A stretch of DNA of 64,000 bases, from assembly GCA_032622095.1 (NCBI GenBank), contig CP136065.1, forward strand, positions 38,354,732 through 38,418,731, read 5' to 3'. The stretch is from Siphonodentalium dalli (Eukaryota > Mollusca > Scaphopoda > Gadilida > Siphonodentaliidae). The notes beneath the pieces are model-generated. The model saw only the letters and a list, made by a program, of their open reading frames with translations. It searched no databases and was not told where the DNA came from. Within the stretch, counting starts at the first letter, position 1. Each line of letters begins with the position of its first letter. This document shows positions 47,941-60,227 of the stretch, piece by piece. The translations under genes were made by a program, and so were the position numbers.

Positions 47941-48888
47941 CCAATATTACATCACGTCCCTTGTTTCGTGTCACATTAACTCCTTGAGTGTATTGCCCCT
48001 TCGAATGATGTCATAGCGTGTGTACATGTAAGATAGTATAACACTATGCCTATGTCTGTATCTGTTGTCACACCGTGAGTGGATTGTCCGCCTTTAATGA
48101 TGTCATAGCGTGTGTACATGCAAGACAGTATAACCCTATGATAATGCCTGTAGCTGTTGTTGGTAAGATGTGAAATATAAATTTCAAGGTTCAATTCATT
48201 CGTGTAGTAATTTTGTATATGTTCAACGCTCTTCATTCGTAAGAGTAATTACCAACTGGAAGTTGTACTATTTTTGATAAACATCGGATTTGCTCATCAG
48301 ACGATAAGCTGACAATATTTACGTATGGTCTAATTAGATTCATGCATAAATGTAAGGTAATTTTTGTTATGGTCAAGTTTTTTGTTAAGACCATGTCTTA
48401 ACATAGATCGATAAATAAGTTAAAGGTCATTATATTCCACAGTCAAATCTATTGATGATCGAATTTGATAACTATTTTATTGGAACAACTAAGAGTATTA
48501 TTTACGTGAGATCAATGAGTCCAATTATTATAAATAATAAATTGCAGGCATCGGTGGATACCCGATTGCCACATTTAGTGATCACGTGATAAACTGATAA
48601 AATGTCCAAGTGACGTACTATAATGAGCAAAAAAAAAATGAGTTGACCTTCGGCTTCGTCCCGATTGGGTACTGAGATGACACCGGGGATAAATTGACCA
48701 ATGACTGCTATTGTATCCTTTTGACAGATATGCGTGCGCAGACTCGTTTGATGTTCGCTATCGCATTACTATGTTTTAATAGCCGAGCCTTCACTTCTCG
48801 TCTGACTCTCTTACCGGCAAGACCTGTCTACACAGTACTTCTCCGACAGACTATTCATCCACTGGTAGGCCTGCATACAGGTATGCCC

Positions 48889-49398
48889 ATTTTTTTGCTC
48901 ATTTGCTCATTTTTATTGCTCATTTGCTCATTTTTATTGCTCATTTGCTCATTTTCTTGCTCATTTGCTCATTTTTTTGCTCATTTGCTCATTTTTATTG
49001 CTCATTTGCTCATTTTCTTGCTCATTTGCTCATTTTTTTGCTCATTTGCTCATTTTTATTGCTCATTTGCTCATTTATTTGCTCATTTGCTCATTTTTAT
49101 TGCTCATTTGCTCATTTTCTTGCTCATTTGCTCATTTTTTTGCTCATTTGCTCATTTTTATTGCTCATTTGCTCATTTTCTTGCTCATTTGCTCATTTTC
49201 TTGCTCATTTGCTCATTTTTATGTTCATTTGCTCATTTTTATTGCTCATTTGCTCATTTTCTTGCTCATTTGCTCATTTTTATGCTCATTTGCTCATTTT
49301 TATTGCTCATTTGCTCATTTTCTTGCTCATTTGCTCATTTTCTTGCTCATTTGCTCATTTTTTGCTCATTTGCTCATTTTTTTGCTCATTTGCTCATT
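48889..49398. repeat. TTGCTCAT minisatellite, right-arm array
   Basis: Inverse of the left-arm array, about 24 units and about 200 bp shorter. Same variants in part of the same order. Confidence 0.8.
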
Positions 49399-51161
49399 GA
49401 TTGGTGCATACTCAAGAGTCATATACCTAACATCCAATGTACGTTAATGGTGTCATAGCGTGGGTACATAGAAGACTGTATAACACTATGCCTATGTCCG
49501 TATCTGTTGCCACACCGTGAGTGGATTGTCCACCTTTAATGATGTCATAGCGTGTGTACATTCAAGACAGTATAATACTATGATTATGTCTGTAGCTGTT
49601 GTTGGTAAGATGTGAAATATAAATTTCAAGGTTCAATTTATTCGTGTAGTAATTTCGTATATGTTCAACGCTCTTCATTCGTGCGCTTGTATTGTTAACA
49701 TTCATTCATAATGAGTGTCCCTTTAGAGTGTCTTGTGTTCCTTTAAGATTCAAACACCAATATTACATCACGTCCCTTGTTTCGTGTCACATTAACCCCT
49801 TGAGTCTATTGCCCCTTCGAATGATGCCATAGCGTGTGTACATGTACGATAGTATAACACTATGCCTATGTCTGTATCTGTTGTCACACCGTGAGTGGAT
49901 TGTCCGCCTTTAATGATGTCATAGCGTGTGTACATGCAAGACAGTATAACCCTATGATAATGCCTGTAGCTGTTGACATGTCTGAACCTATCATTGGTAC
50001 AATAGCAGTGATATAATGTTACATCATCGGTGCTACTTGTAGTTTCGGTATATGATCGTAAGTGTGACTGGAGTGATAAGGGGTTATTACGTAATGTTGT
50101 TATAACAATGTCATCAAAGCAATTTCTATAATTGAGTGTCCTGGACGTATGCATGTTTTTGGCTAACTAATTATCGTGTGAATGACACAGTTTATCAACC
50201 TTAATTGATACTAACCCGTTAAACAACTATTTCTGCTCAAATCGATATGTTTTCTGAATACCATATAGCTGTGACCGGGGAAATAATAGAATTCATTTGG
50301 TAAAGCAAAGGTGTGAAAGACACATTGTTAACACCAATGTGGCGTGTGTGATTGCGTGTACATAGCTCATGTTCCATGTAAAAATGGCTGAGATTAAATC
50401 ATCATTCATTCAATATGACAGTTCATTCTGGGGGGTTGTAATTTCGCCTTACAATTTTCGACCGTTAGGGATTCAACATAGTACATTTCAATACTTCCAA
50501 TAATTCACGAAAATACACGCCTGTCATATACTCAATAACTTCATATAGAGATAAGTAAAGAATAAACGCTCTTTATTATTTATGTAAAAGTAATGGTGTC
50601 TATTTTCAGGTATGACAATTATATGAACTGCGTCCGTTAAACACTGGAATGTATGCATTCATACCGTTGGTGACAATGTCCGACATTACAGCGACTGCCA
50701 ATACACATATAATTGGTATAAAGATATTTCTAAACATCGATTAATAAATACATTGAAACATTGGTTGAACAAAAAAATAACGAAAGATATTACGCGCAAA
50801 TAATTTAACATTCGATATTTTTTAATATCGAGATTATCAGAAACCGAAAAACTCGTTATAAATTTTTTATTTAAACTTTTTTTTTTAGAAATAATTTTGA
50901 GGGTTTTGAAATTTTTTCTTTTTTTGAAATTTGGGGGTTTTGAATATTTTTGTGGAAAAAATTAATTTTAGGGTTTTGAAATTTTTTGGAAAAAATAAAT
51001 TTTGGAATTTTTGAAAATTTTTTTGGGTTTTGATATTTTGGGAATATTTTAGTACAACCAATTTTAGACCCAAAGATTCTATTTTTAGATGTGGCTCTAA
51101 CGAGACGCTCTATCTTCTACTAACAACTCGCAAACTCTAAAATATTTAAAAAGAACGTTGA

Positions 51162-51565
51162 ATGAGTTACTAAACACGACAAGCACAAAGGGCGTTTACT
51201 GTCCAATACATACCTGTTGTTTTGTGATGTTGTATATGTCTCTTATGAGACTGGTGCCCTTTTTGTCGCTGGATTATCGTGAGTGATCAGAATTGGAGAG
51301 GGGTCCATAATTAGCCGTTGGTTTATCAAACAACGTTCTATTGACATTAACGTTCTATAGGAAAGGCCATTGTACTCATAGAAGCTCTCCAAATCTACTT
51401 GGAAAATTGCTTTGTCTGGAATAGACTAGAAGATTAAACGGTGAAATTTGCGCACAATGGCATTCAAATTTCGAGAAGGATGTAGGCTTACGTCTTTAGC
51501 AAAGAAACTGGCTAATATTGACCACTTTTACAAACTAATTGGTTGATCGTTCTAACGTCCGAACG
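51162..51565 (+). repeat. direct repeat outside the giant fold-back, right copy
   Basis: Counterpart of 39703-40115; diverged, no open frame. Confidence 0.65.
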
Positions 51566-51839
51566 AGTTATTCATGAACGCTAACACATTTGACGAATAT
51601 GGCACTGCATGAGCATCCATGTATGCATTTCCAATGGCCTAGCGTCCAATTAGAACATTAACATAAAACGGATTTAGTGGTAAGCTAATATATATGTCGG
51701 AAGTGACTTCAATGTTCATTAAATATTATGATTATGTATATATATCCACATGTTTATAATTATGATGACTAGTACACTTGCTTGAATACATAATGCTATC
51801 ATGAGAATGAGTATCGATGAGCATGCCAAGCACAATTAG

Positions 51840-52208
51840 TTGTCATCGATAGCAACATCCAGTAAATTCGCATCTTATCGTATTATCAAGACCTCATTTG
51901 AACGAGAAAGTTACCTATCAATAACAAACCACAGAGTCATGCAAAGCATCCTTCTTTTCCGAACGAGGAACCATAGACTCTCAATAGAATATGGCACGTG
52001 GACCAATGCCCCATATTCGGATAGATTATGTGCCCTCTGCAACTCAGAAATATGCGACGAGTATCATGTAATCCTTAAATGTATTGAACCCCAAGACATA
52101 CGCGTACAATACCTGGGACCATACTATTATCGGAGACCAAACGCTAACAAGTTAGCAGCACTATTCAATAACCACAACAGAATAATTACCAAGAATCTCT
52201 CAGTTTAA
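51840..52208 (+). pseudogene. LINE ORF2 C-terminal fragment
   Basis: An intact 122-codon frame ending TAA. The pattern FRTRNHRLSIEYGTW, then CALCN...DEYHVILKCIE (Cys-x2-Cys ... His-x4-Cys knuckle), is the conserved tail of many non-LTR retrotransposon polymerases after the RT domain. The RT itself is absent, so the copy is 5' truncated. A short A run follows the stop. Confidence 0.7.
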
Positions 52209-52942
52209 AAAAAAAAAAGGTCATTGATATATTTCGGAACTCTTGAGGCTACATTTTCGGACAAACATGTAACCCCCTTCAAAATATACCGTTATAATAT
52301 ACTTGTTTCTTACACATGTACCAACATTTTATGAAGAAGGACCCCAACACCAATACAATAGTTTATGGCTGCAGATGGGCTTATTTGATAAGCACAACAA
52401 GTAATACAATCTGATTCATCTTGAGGCTTAATCACTTAAACCATTCAAAATCCATATCCATTGACCGAACACGCAACCATTACGCCGAAATTAATAACAA
52501 TAACCCTATATATCTATCAGGCAAAATATAAATATAAAAGAAGCATCTTTCCCTTCCCGCGCTCTCTCTCCATTCTCCATCTATATACCTTGTCTTTCAC
52601 TCTATATTATCTCTCTCTCTCTACGTCTGTCTTACATATAATGTTTGTGTTCTATTGAAATAGTGTTCAACTATCCTTTCCCAGTGTTCAGTCAGTCGAA
52701 TTTTTCAAAGCAGTCAATCAGAAACAAAAGGCCCATTGCCTATTTAAAAAAACTTAATGTCGTTATCGCGATATATAACTTGAACAAACGTCGACAAATT
52801 TGATGCATAGTTGATAAACGGATTTTTCATAGCAACATCTCGGTCGTTCTCGCAAAGCGGATGTTTTACCTGAGATATGGATTTTAAATTGTGTACTTGA
52901 GTAATCCCAGGCCGACAACTTTAAAGCACTTCAACTAAACTG

Positions 52943-53253
52943 GTGGGGGCCTCGGTGGCTCAATCGGTTAGGGGTACAACTCCAAGCCGTTTCGCCTTCC
53001 AGCGCTGGCGATAAGGGTTCAAATCCACATGTTTCCATCGTGGACTTTGTAACTCGAAATCGTTATCTGGGAAAGTTGTCAGTTACTTGCCGATGGCCGG
53101 TGGTTTGCCGCACATGGTCGACGAGTTTATCAGCCATTGAAATCACTGTTAGATTAGCCGTAAGTGTGCGGATTTCCTCCACCATTAAAACTGGCAATGT
53201 CGTGATATGGCCTTAGTGGCTAAAGCGACATAAAACCCCAATCAATCAATCAA
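52943..53253 (+). mobile_element. tRNA-derived SINE, copy 1
   Basis: Head with a Pol III A box (TGGCTCAATCGG) and B box (GGTTCAAATCC), a central part with GCCGATGGCCGGTGGTTTGC and TTTCCTCCACCA, and an (AATC)n tail. Flanked by a perfect 12-bp target duplication TCAACTAAACTG (52931-52942, 53254-53265). The central part recalls the Meta-SINE type found in molluscs and other invertebrates, but that is from memory. Confidence 0.85.
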
Positions 53254-53479
53254 TCAACTAAACTGATCCCTGTTCTACGACAATATCTGGAAATAAATAA
53301 AAACATCGATGCTCAACTGTTGTTAAATATATATTATTATTTTTATTGGCGTACAAGCGTCCTATTACCATACTGTTGGGGATAGCATTTTGAATCTACC
53401 CATATATAAAATTTATATGTTCTTACAAGTATATGACCCAATCAAAATAGATGCACAGCGAACAATTTTTATGAGGTTT

Positions 53480-53720
53480 CTGGTCATTAGCAATACATAA
53501 TGGATAGAGTATGACAAACAACAGGTGATTCACCAAAATGGTTGCCATGCCAACGGTGTACGTTATTCGGATCATATTTTATCCCCTTAAAATTGACGAT
53601 TGTGTCCTCTTTCCACCCAACTAATGGTGTGGCCATTGTCTATCGGGAAGAGCAATTTCTAAGTTTAAGGGTCGCCAATTGGCCTGGTCACATGTTTCGT
53701 AAAATCTCTCACACAAGTAA
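53480..53720. repeat. dispersed repeat with X-box-like motif, copy 2
   Basis: GGTTGCCATGCCAAC at about 53539, with neighbouring sequence related to 55900-56070. Borders undefined. Confidence 0.35.
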
Positions 53721-54234
53721 TAATCAGCATATGGATAAGATATGTGTCTAAAAATAAAGGCTATGATCTCCAGAATGTAACAGAATATCAATATGATGCA
53801 ATAAATTGAGAAAGGTTCCTCATAAAGACAAATAATAGCACATGAAGTGATAAAACACTTGACCTTTCATAGTCACCTTGACTCTTGAGATCAGTGCTGG
53901 AGGTTCGTCTTGGAGAATGTATGCATGCAAGTATTATTATATAACCATATCCACCAACAAGTCCACCGTTGTCACTAAACTAATTCACATATGATCATTT
54001 TCCAGAATTCTCAGAAACCACATACTGTTGCTATGGTTATGCCATTTTTTAGGCTACTAATCGATAAGAAGCTTATGAACAATGGTTTCCAATGTCTCCA
54101 GTATATGGGATTTACGATTAACTACATTGCACGAAATCCCCAATTTTGTTTACGAAACCCATTTTTTTATACAAATGACAGGCTACTATGAAGAAAGTTG
54201 GAGTGTGACATGGACCGATCTTTCTGGAGCATCC

Positions 54235-54555
54235 GGGGCCTCGGTGGCTCAATCGGTTAGGGGTACAACTCCAAGCCGTTTCGCCCTCCAGCGCTGGCGA
54301 TAAGGGTTCAAATCCTCATGTTTCCGTCGTGGACTTTGTCGCTCGAAATCGTTATCTGGTGCAGATACCAGTTACTCGCCGATGGCCGGTGGTTTGCGGC
54401 GCATGGTTGACGAGTTTATCAGCCATTGAAATCACTGTTAGATTAGTCGCAAGTGTGCGGTTTCCTCCACCACTAAAACTGGCAATGTCGTGATATGGCC
54501 TTAGTTGCTAAAGCGACAATAAACCCCAATCAATCAATCAATCAATCAATCAATC
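54235..54555 (+). mobile_element. tRNA-derived SINE, copy 2
   Basis: Same family as copy 1, about 93% identical by eye. Target duplication CTGGAGCATCC at 54224-54234 and 54556-54566; longer (AATC)n tail. A and B boxes intact. Confidence 0.85.
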
Positions 54556-54670
54556 CTGGAGCATCCAAAGGTTGCCAAGAACTATTGCGACGTGGTTGCA
54601 AGAATGGATGCAAAAACAATTTTCGAGGGCATCATTACGCTGTACTGCTCTATGCAGTTGCAATTGCAAA

Positions 54671-54830
54671 TACAGTAATGCCCTAAGTAATCGACCCCTT
54701 AACCACATCAGAATTATGGGTAATTTTCAGGATTTTGTCGGAAATAAATATCCATATTTCCGACTAAATCCTGAAAGTTACCCATAATTCTGCTGTGGTT
54801 AGGATGTCGATTACTTAAGGCATTACTGTA
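54671..54830. mobile_element. E-family palindromic MITE, copy 3 (internal deletion)
   Basis: TACAGTAATGCCCTAAGTAA to the inverse TTACTTAAGGCATTACTGTA. The central 45 bp of the full family are missing. Confidence 0.7.
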
Positions 54831-55859
54831 AGTGTTGCCAAAAGTGACATGTATGCACGTTTTTCCAACTCTTTAGGGTGCGTTAACACAACTAGCAGAA
54901 TTGACTGGCGATTTGTCATGAATTATTCATACTTGACTATCCATTGCACATTATTGAATGCCACTTATCGCAGAATGAGTGTCTTCGACTGTTTTATCCT
55001 ATATTGGAGCGGCGAAATGCCACGAGTTATTGCATGATTGATTCTCATAATATATTAGAATCAATTTGTTTAGCACACTTAAGTTGTGTAACAACTATAT
55101 AGGGAATTACATATATCTCACGATATTGCTATTGTAAATGTAAGCAATTCATATCATACATTGTCGCACATAATTCGCACCTACGCTCGTAATAAAAACA
55201 TTTGCTTACCTCTATTTTGAAGAATTATAGCTAATATCATAAATATGTAAACTTTGCGGTACTTGTATGTTGCGTATATAATACAACAATGATTAGCAGC
55301 TTGTCAAATTGTGAGTAAGTGTTATTATAGCTGCACAAAGGTAATCGGGTAGCTCCATAGCAACGGTTGCCAAGCAGTTTTGTACCAGACCAATATTGTC
55401 CACACACACTCGCTAAAATGATATGATATAAAGTTAACGCGGAAGATTGTCATAATCAACTTTCAGATAGTTTTATATCATAGAAATGCTTCTCGTGTCA
55501 TTGTAACCATCAATTATAGTAATCAAAACAAACAACCCATTGTTTATTTTTGCATTATATTTACGCTACTCCATCATCTTCTGGCCTATAATATTTGTTT
55601 TGCAATCCTTAGAATTGTTATATATATACAGAGTGATTTATCAGTTTATATTTTCTTGTCAAAGTACATTTTATAATAAAAAATATACACACATCTCAAT
55701 AAAATGTCGATACACGCAGCCAATAATAGGGACTTTCAAACAAATGGCGGCCATTTTATCCGCCATTTTGATTCTACCCAACTATAACGGACACATGAGT
55801 CAATGGATATATAGCCTGATCCGTTTTCAGTACAAATAGGTACATAAAACATTGTTTTT

Positions 55860-56070
55860 CGATCAGAAACTGAGTCATAACGATGCATACTTGTTGGGAT
55901 TGAGAGAAAAACAAGAGTTGTTGTCAAAACGGTTGCCATGGCAACCATGGGCATTCTCCAGCTTGGCATGATATCAAAAATGTCTTATTTTTATATGTAG
56001 TACATGCGTGTCAAGTTTGGTGCTTTTACCATAAAATGCACGATTGTGTCATCTATCCGCCCCACTATAG
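55860..56070 (-). repeat. dispersed repeat with perfect X-box palindrome, copy 3
   Basis: GGTTGCCATGGCAACC at 55931-55946. Inverse-related to 32905-33090 (TTTTACC(A)TAAAATGCACG, GCTTGGCATGATATC). Confidence 0.5.
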
Positions 56071-56626
56071 CTGGGAGGCTAATGTGTGGGTATTGCGGCC
56101 CATGCACAGACTAGTCATTCTCTCGAACACTATATATTTGTATATAGTTAACGACATAATATTACTAGCTTGCAATAGTTTTTATATTTTAATGAACCTT
56201 GGTGGAAAATCGCTATCTAAACTATTAACTTAGGATATATTTAATTCTATAAAATGATGCATGGTTAACAATAACATGCGATCATACAAGAGCTGTCAAC
56301 ATGACCGCTTCCCTTTCAGCAGGGCACGGTTATTGATAAACACATAAAGCGATATGCATTCATCGATGAACTTTCGTGTTACAAGTGCGTGGTAATCAGA
56401 AAAATGTATATATTTAGAAACTGCATTATAACACGCAGTATATAGACAGCAAGCCCACGTATTTCCAACTCAGTTCATTCACACTCACGCATGGTCTGTC
56501 GTCTCCTATGCGATATGAGGTCCAGCACACCTCTTGCATATTATTATTGAAATGACATGAATGGATCGGTGTGCATGACGCAGCACAAACCTGGCGGAGA
56601 AATACACGCAGGAAGTTTTATTTTAT

Positions 56627-57798
56627 GGTGGACACATGCATGTTTACATATTATGTACTTGTTTGGGTGGACACATGCATGTATACATATTATGTACTTG
56701 TTTGGGTGGACACATGCATGTATACATATTATGTACTTGTTTGGGTGGACACATGCATGTATACATATTATGTACTTGTTTGGGTGGACACATGCATGTA
56801 TACATATTATGTACTTGTTTGGGTGGACACATGCATGTATACATATTATATACTTGTTTGGGTGGACACATGCATGTATACATATTATGTACTTGTTTGG
56901 GTGGACACATGCATGTATACATATTATGTACTTGTTTGGGTGGACACATGCATGTTTACATATTATGTACTTGTTTGGGTGGACACATGCATGTATACAT
57001 ATTATGTACTTGTTTGGGTGGACACATGCATGTTTACATATTATGTACTTGTTTGGGTGGACACATGCATGTATACATATTATGTACTTGTTTGGGTGGA
57101 CACATGCATGTATACATATTATGTACTTGTTTGGGTGGACACATGCATGTATATATATTATGTACTTGTTTGGGTGGACACATGCATGTATACATATTAT
57201 GTACGTGTTTGGGTGGACAAATGCATGTATACATATTATGTACTTGTTTTGGGTGGACACATGCATGTTTACATATTATGTACTTGTTTGGGTGGACACA
57301 TGCATGTATACATATTATGTACTTGTTTGGGTGGACACATGCATGTATACATATTATGTACTTGTTTGGGTGGACACATGCATGTATACATATTATGTAC
57401 TTGTTTGGGTGGACACATCCATGTATACATATTATGTACTTGTTTGGGTGGACACATGCATGTATACATATTATGTACTTGTTTGGGTGGACACATGCAT
57501 GTATACATATTATGTACTTGTTTGGGTGGACACATGCATGTATACATATTATGTACTTGTTTGGGTGGACACATGCATGTATACATATTATGTACTTGTT
57601 TGGGTGGACACATGCATGTATACATATTATGTACTTGTTTGGGTGGACACATGCATGTATACATATTATGTACTTGTTTGGGTGGACACATGCATGTATA
57701 CATATTGTGTATTTGTTTGGGGACACATGCATGTATACATATTATGTACTTGTTTGGGTGGACACATGCATGTATACATATTATGTACTTGTTTTGGT
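56627..57798. repeat. 39-bp minisatellite, about 30 units
   Basis: Unit GGGTGGACACATGCATGTAT plus ACATATTATGTACTTGTTT. A 39-bp unit equals 13 codons and has no stop in several frames, so long open frames (up to 415 codons on +, 240 on -) run through it. An extra T at about 57250 and a loss near 57718 shift the frames without ending them. No signal of selection for protein; unit carries ACATGCATGT, a self-complementary alternating purine-pyrimidine stretch. Confidence 0.85.
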
Positions 57799-57884
57799 GC
57801 GTGAAACTGATAAGTTAGTATTCAGGCGCTATGCCAACTGGAGGAATGTCACATTCTACTAACATTGCCGAATATCTGAAGTAA

Positions 57885-58020
57885 ATCGACCGAACAACTC
57901 CATAGAAAACATCGTCTGAACAATGCTCAATTGTAAATAGTTACTTCTCGATTCGGGACGCAACTATCACCTGTAAACTAACTAAAACGTTTTCGCCACC
58001 GATAGTCGCTTCATTTAATT
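57885..58020 (-). repeat. dispersed repeat Z, copy 3
   Basis: Inverse of 27265-27440 (AAATCGACCG, ATAGAAAACATCGTCTGAAC, CTCGATTCGGGAC, TTTCGCCACCGA). Confidence 0.5.
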
Positions 58021-58164
58021 AATATAAAATAATGATGGTTTTTGTTGTTCATTTGTATATTCTATTTGTAAAACAATACTATTTTGAACAAGATTATTCT
58101 ACATTTCTATTTGATCACTCAGCATGAGAGTTTCACTTCACTTTAAAGGTGTATAAACTACAGG

Positions 58165-59372
58165 CGTGAATGAGTATTTATTATTATTATTGTTATTATA
58201 GATACATTTAGAACGCATTATACAATAAATTAGTTTCAATGCGCTTACAATACAAACATGGCACACATCATAAAATAATAATGCACGAATGGATAAAATT
58301 ATATATAAACAACCTAACTAGATAATACCAACTTAACCTAATAATCAACCACAGTAAGGCAATAATAACAGCTAGACCATTTAAAATACACGAAGATATA
58401 CGATTGAATCACAGCTAAAATTATATGGTGAAAGTAAAAGTTAATATATGGGTTAAACGGTCCAGACTCGCACGCACATAACAGACTCTGGTAAACAGCT
58501 ATCGAAGAACACCTTTTTTTGGCAGATTGAAGCATATCTCGAACAAGTGAGTCTTAAAGGGGTACTGTACACAAAGATAGGCGATTTTTTAATTTACTCC
58601 CATTGAAATAACTTTCAAGTTAGGTTGTGTTCGTGTTAAAATGAGTTTCGTATAAACCTAATTTAGCGAAAAATATATGATCTTGGAAACAAAAATATTA
58701 CGATTTCAAACTACGCGCCATGTTTTTCACCTTCACCCGAGAAGACGCAGGTTGTAGGAAGAACCGGAAGTTCATTGCTCACAGCTTCGATTGATGCATT
58801 CAATCTCTTCCATCGAACAATCTCACTCCCTATAAAATACTTGACGCTTTATGACTCTTGTTTCTTTCTCCTTTTTTTCCGAATCGGTTATAACGGGCCT
58901 TCTTTTGCAGGTAACATGTTTTGTTTGCAACTCAATAATGTTCGTAAACGGCCGTCGATAAAAGACACGTAGCATATGCGATTTCAAGAACGGTAACTCG
59001 TAATGGCATAATTCTCCATTTTATGACTCCAGCCATAAATGAATTTATATTAAATAATTCAATTTTACTTTTACGATAGCCTGTTAACCGCATGGTTAAC
59101 CGGAACGTTTTCAGTAGACATCGTCGACTCAAATTAGTTATTTTATAATATAATATTCATATTAGATCGCTATTGTCACCGGGAATTTATTGAAATTGGG
59201 GTACAGTACCCCTTTAAGTTTTGAATTGAATTTGGGGAAAGTAGCACAATTCCGGATGTCCATTGGAAGTCTATTCCAGTTGTTGATGGAAGTCTCTTGG
59301 AAGCACCTAATTCCGTAGTTGATGTTAGGCTTCCTGGTCGCTCTGCGGATATCTTTCCCACTGGTACATGAT
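58165..59372 (-). pseudogene. LINE C-terminus and 3' end, split by an F element
   Basis: On the minus strand 59372-59214 reads KDIRRATRKPNINYGIRCF then INNWNRLPMDIRNCATFPKF, the typical WNxLPxxIR motif near the end of many LINE polymerases. The frame continues after the insertion at 58557-58499 as KTHLFEICFNLPKKGVLR and stop. The 3' UTR runs to a (TAA)n-type tail at about 58172-58200. A stop at about 59370 bounds the surviving frame upstream. Confidence 0.7.
58554..59217. mobile_element. F-family TTAA element, copy 3, inserted in a LINE frame
   Basis: TTAA at 58554-58557 and 59214-59217; termini AGGGGTACTGTAC. Longer than copies 1-2 (about 660 against about 355 bp) and with different interior except TTATGACTCCAGCCATAAAT near the right arm. 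Removing it with one TTAA restores the LINE codon frame. Confidence 0.75.
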
Positions 59373-59419
59373 CATTTATAGTCATTATCTCATGCAAGTT
59401 GATACAACGCCATATAAGG

Positions 59420-59785
59420 GCCTGTATTATATGTTTTTAAAATGACACCATATGCGGAAGTGTGACCATATTCGGTATTTATCCAACTCATTGGTCTGAA
59501 ACTGATAGTATATGCAATTGTAGCACAATCACCACAATTTGATGACATTCGATACATAACGTTATTCTAATCCGGGAAACCATCTCATTATGATATTAGA
59601 GATGCATTCGAGGGTTCACACCTCCAGTTACAATAACAACATATAAAAATATAACTTAAAGGTACTCAATCAGATTCGATGGTCTCCATGCATATACTAT
59701 CAGTTTCAGACCAATGAGTTGGTTGAATACCGAATATGGTCACAATTCCGCATATGGTGCCATTTTAAAACCATATAATACAGGC
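59420..59785. mobile_element. inverted-repeat MITE (CCTGTATTATATG ends)
   Basis: GCCTGTATTATATGTTTTTA and the inverse close to 59785. The arms pair for about 100 bp (CACCATATGCGGAA, CCAACTCATTGGTCTGAAAC, TGATAGTATATGCA). Confidence 0.6.
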
Positions 59786-60227
59786 GTGTATATATATATA
59801 GTTTATAGACATTGACAATTTCAACAAACGGCCTTATTATCTAAACAAGCCCTCCAAATGACTGAACGGGAATCATATGTCGTCTACAGGTCGCTTGTAT
59901 GATCAAAACACCTTCCCAAATGTATAAGAGATAACACATAAGTAATTGAAAAGAAACAGCATATAGACATCCGGGGGGGATGTTTTTCCTGCAAGTCTTT
60001 TTGACTGTTTTTGCAAAGAGTTTGGCTTAACACACCTTAGAATGTCAATATTAACATAAATGAAACATTTTGATTGAATTTGATTGAATTTTGAAATCCA
60101 AGATGGCCGCTGGCAGCCATGTTTTTTTGACCGAATGACCCCTAAATGACTCGTTCCTATTTACATGTCAATGTTAACATGACAAATAGTATGCACATAA
60201 ATTCATATACAGCTGTTTACAGTGAAT

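Larger units (their letters stand above)
40131..51117. mobile_element. giant nested fold-back (palindromic) element, about 11 kb
   Basis: Left arm 40131 to about 46134, right arm from there to 51117. The ends pair as GAAGATAGAGCGTCTCGTTA and its inverse. ACTAACA lies just outside each end (40124-40130, 51119-51125). Arms are nearly identical where compared, with scattered single differences (for example near 40886/50364 and 43694/48567), so the second arm is not a simple copy of the first. Arms contain a minisatellite, 361-bp repeats and a half A-family hairpin; the core is GGC-rich. No recognisable transposase. The layout resembles Foldback-type elements. Confidence 0.7.

Noticed and set aside
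40131-51117. Palindrome as a simple assembly mirror artefact
   Set aside because: Arms differ by single bases, by minisatellite length (about 713 against 510 bp) and by an 817-bp one-sided duplication, and the ends have a short flanking duplication. An error is less likely but still not excluded without reads.
52945-53040. tRNA gene
   Set aside because: A and B boxes are present, but the sequence is the head of a SINE with target duplications; a second copy exists at 54235.
56627-57798. CRISPR-like array
   Set aside because: Units are directly contiguous with no unique spacers, and the genome is eukaryotic.
56557-57862. Three + strand frames of about 410 codons and minus-strand frames up to 240 codons
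   Set aside because: A 39-bp unit without stops produces these automatically; every frame is a 13-residue repeat.
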